Part shown: piece after piece, positions 5,382 to 6,128 of the stretch
Position numbering within the stretch: the first letter of the stretch is position 1
Layout of the letters: the number at the start of each line of letters is the position of its first letter
NCBI GenBank assembly: GCA_005878515.1
Contig: VBLZ01000022.1
Coordinates: forward strand, 1-6,128
From: Methanobacteriota archaeon
Lineage (GTDB): Archaea; Thermoplasmatota; Thermoplasmata; RBG-16-68-12
Reading direction: 5' to 3'
Length of the DNA: 6,128 nt
Notes under the pieces: model-generated
The model's database searches: none
What the model saw: only the letters and a program-made list of their open reading frames with translations
What the model was told of the DNA's origin: nothing
Program-made: the position numbers and the translations under genes

Positions 5382-6128
5382 CTACTTGAGCCCGAACTCC
5401 TCCAACGGCGCGGTCGGAGTCTTGCCCAGGCGGATGAGCTCGGGGAGCTGTGGATTTCCGTTCTCCCACACGAGCAGCATGGACCGTTCGGGTGCCCACA
5501 GGTTGTGGGAGATGTCCGCTGGCATCGCGGTGCAGTCCCCGGGCTTCATGTGAAGGTATGCCAACAGGATACCCGTGTCCCGGTCGCGGACTTCCATCGA
5601 GATCTGCCCGTTCAACAAGAGGAACCACTCGACGCGGTCGTTCCCGTGGGTGATCGGCAGGATGTATTCCTCCGTGGTCGGGCAGAACAGGCTGTACTCG
5701 ACGGCGGAAACGATCTCCGGGTTCCACGTCACGTCGTTCCTCGCGAGGTACTCGTACAGGTTGAGTAGCCCGAACCGCTCGGCGTATTCCGGCTTGATTT
5801 TCATCTCGCCGTCCTTCCCGCGAAGGTCGTGGAACGCCTCGTTGACCGGATGCGTGTCGTCGGTCCGCTGGGTCTTGATCATCGTCGTCGTGACGATCCG
5901 CTTCCGGAAGATCGCAGGGTGGGGACCGCCGCGCTTCCGGCCGAACGGACTCCCGGTCTCCCGCGGCGCGGCCCACGGATTGAAATCCGGTGGGACCCAG
6001 TCCTCGAGGATCGCCTTGAACGTGGCGCTGATCTTCTCGTTCGGGAACATCTCGCTGTAGTGCTTCCCAGACTTCTGCCAAGCGTCGTTGTACTTCCCGA
6101 GGAACATGTCGACGCCTTTCTCGTAGAA
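5382..6128 (-). CDS. Cupin-domain protein, probably truncated at its N-terminus by the window edge
   Basis: This is a cupin-fold protein, probably metal-binding and possibly an oxygenase, isomerase or binding protein; the substrate is unknown. Of 248 visible residues (numbered from base 6128), ~145-235 form the cupin barrel. Motif 1 is HGNDRVEWFLLLNG, with H161, E167 and G174; the usual second His of H-x-H is replaced by N163. Motif 2 is GDCTAMPADISH, with G197, P203 and H208. The ~140 residues before the barrel contain proline-, arginine- and threonine-rich stretches (for example PWAAPRETGSPFGRKRGG) and no domain I can name. An ATG occurs at 6105-6107, but the frame stays open to the edge and FYEKGVD before it looks like coding sequence. 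The protein therefore probably starts outside the window, with ATG 6107 as the alternative. The gene ends 29 bases before the 108-aa gene on the same strand, suggesting one operon. The cupin assignment rests on motifs and is fairly secure. Confidence 0.85.
   Translation of the reverse strand, partial: FYEKGVDMFLGKYNDAWQKSGKHYSEMFPNEKISATFKAILEDWVPPDFNPWAAPRETGSPFGRKRGGPHPAIFRKRIVTTTMIKTQRTDDTHPVNEAFHDLRGKDGEMKIKPEYAERFGLLNLYEYLARNDVTWNPEIVSAVEYSLFCPTTEEYILPITHGNDRVEWFLLLNGQISMEVRDRDTGILLAYLHMKPGDCTAMPADISHNLWAPERSMLLVWENGNPQLPELIRLGKTPTAPLEEFGLK

Noticed and set aside
5353..6081. Upstream in-frame extension of the 108-aa protein to a 351-residue reading frame
   Set aside because: The extension overlaps the cupin gene on the same strand in another frame. 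Its residues are Arg/Pro-rich and unlike a folded protein, while the cupin frame carries conserved motifs.

Overview
This is a 6.1-kb, GC-rich, densely coding stretch with six protein genes and no RNA genes, mobile elements or CRISPR. The only strong promoter-like signal is archaeal in type: a purine-rich BRE followed by TTATATAA at 1373-1387. Some genes have clear Shine-Dalgarno sites (2023-2028, 3808-3814) and others have none. I infer a GC-rich archaeon. Thermoplasmatota or a similar lineage is possible, but lineage cannot be settled from this window.

Region 1 (1-1295, minus): an NAD(P)-dependent aldehyde dehydrogenase whose C-terminal ~60 residues run off the left edge. Region 2 (1296-1507): a divergent intergenic segment carrying the TATA/BRE element. 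Region 3 (1508-2257, plus): two small membrane-protein genes 3 bases apart. The first probably begins upstream of its first ATG. They converge on the next minus-strand gene across a 78-bp gap with no convincing terminator.

Region 4 (2336-4944, minus): a MoxR-family AAA+ ATPase followed 11 bases later by a von Willebrand factor A (VWA) protein. The pair resembles the RavA-ViaA type of MoxR-VWA chaperone systems. Region 5 (5026-6128, minus): an unrecognised 108-aa protein and, upstream of it, a cupin-domain protein that is cut or nearly cut by the right edge.

The four genes of regions 4 and 5 run in one direction (cupin, 108-aa protein, AAA+ ATPase, VWA protein) with gaps of 29, 81 and 11 bases, so they could be one transcript. 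MoxR-VWA pairs commonly mature or remodel metalloenzymes encoded beside them. The cupin and/or the 108-aa protein are therefore the natural candidate clients, which is inference from gene order alone. The most interesting details are a missing sensor-1 asparagine in the AAA+ protein, a His-to-Asn change in cupin motif 1, and the lack of any standard start codon for the N-terminal membrane helix of the first membrane protein.
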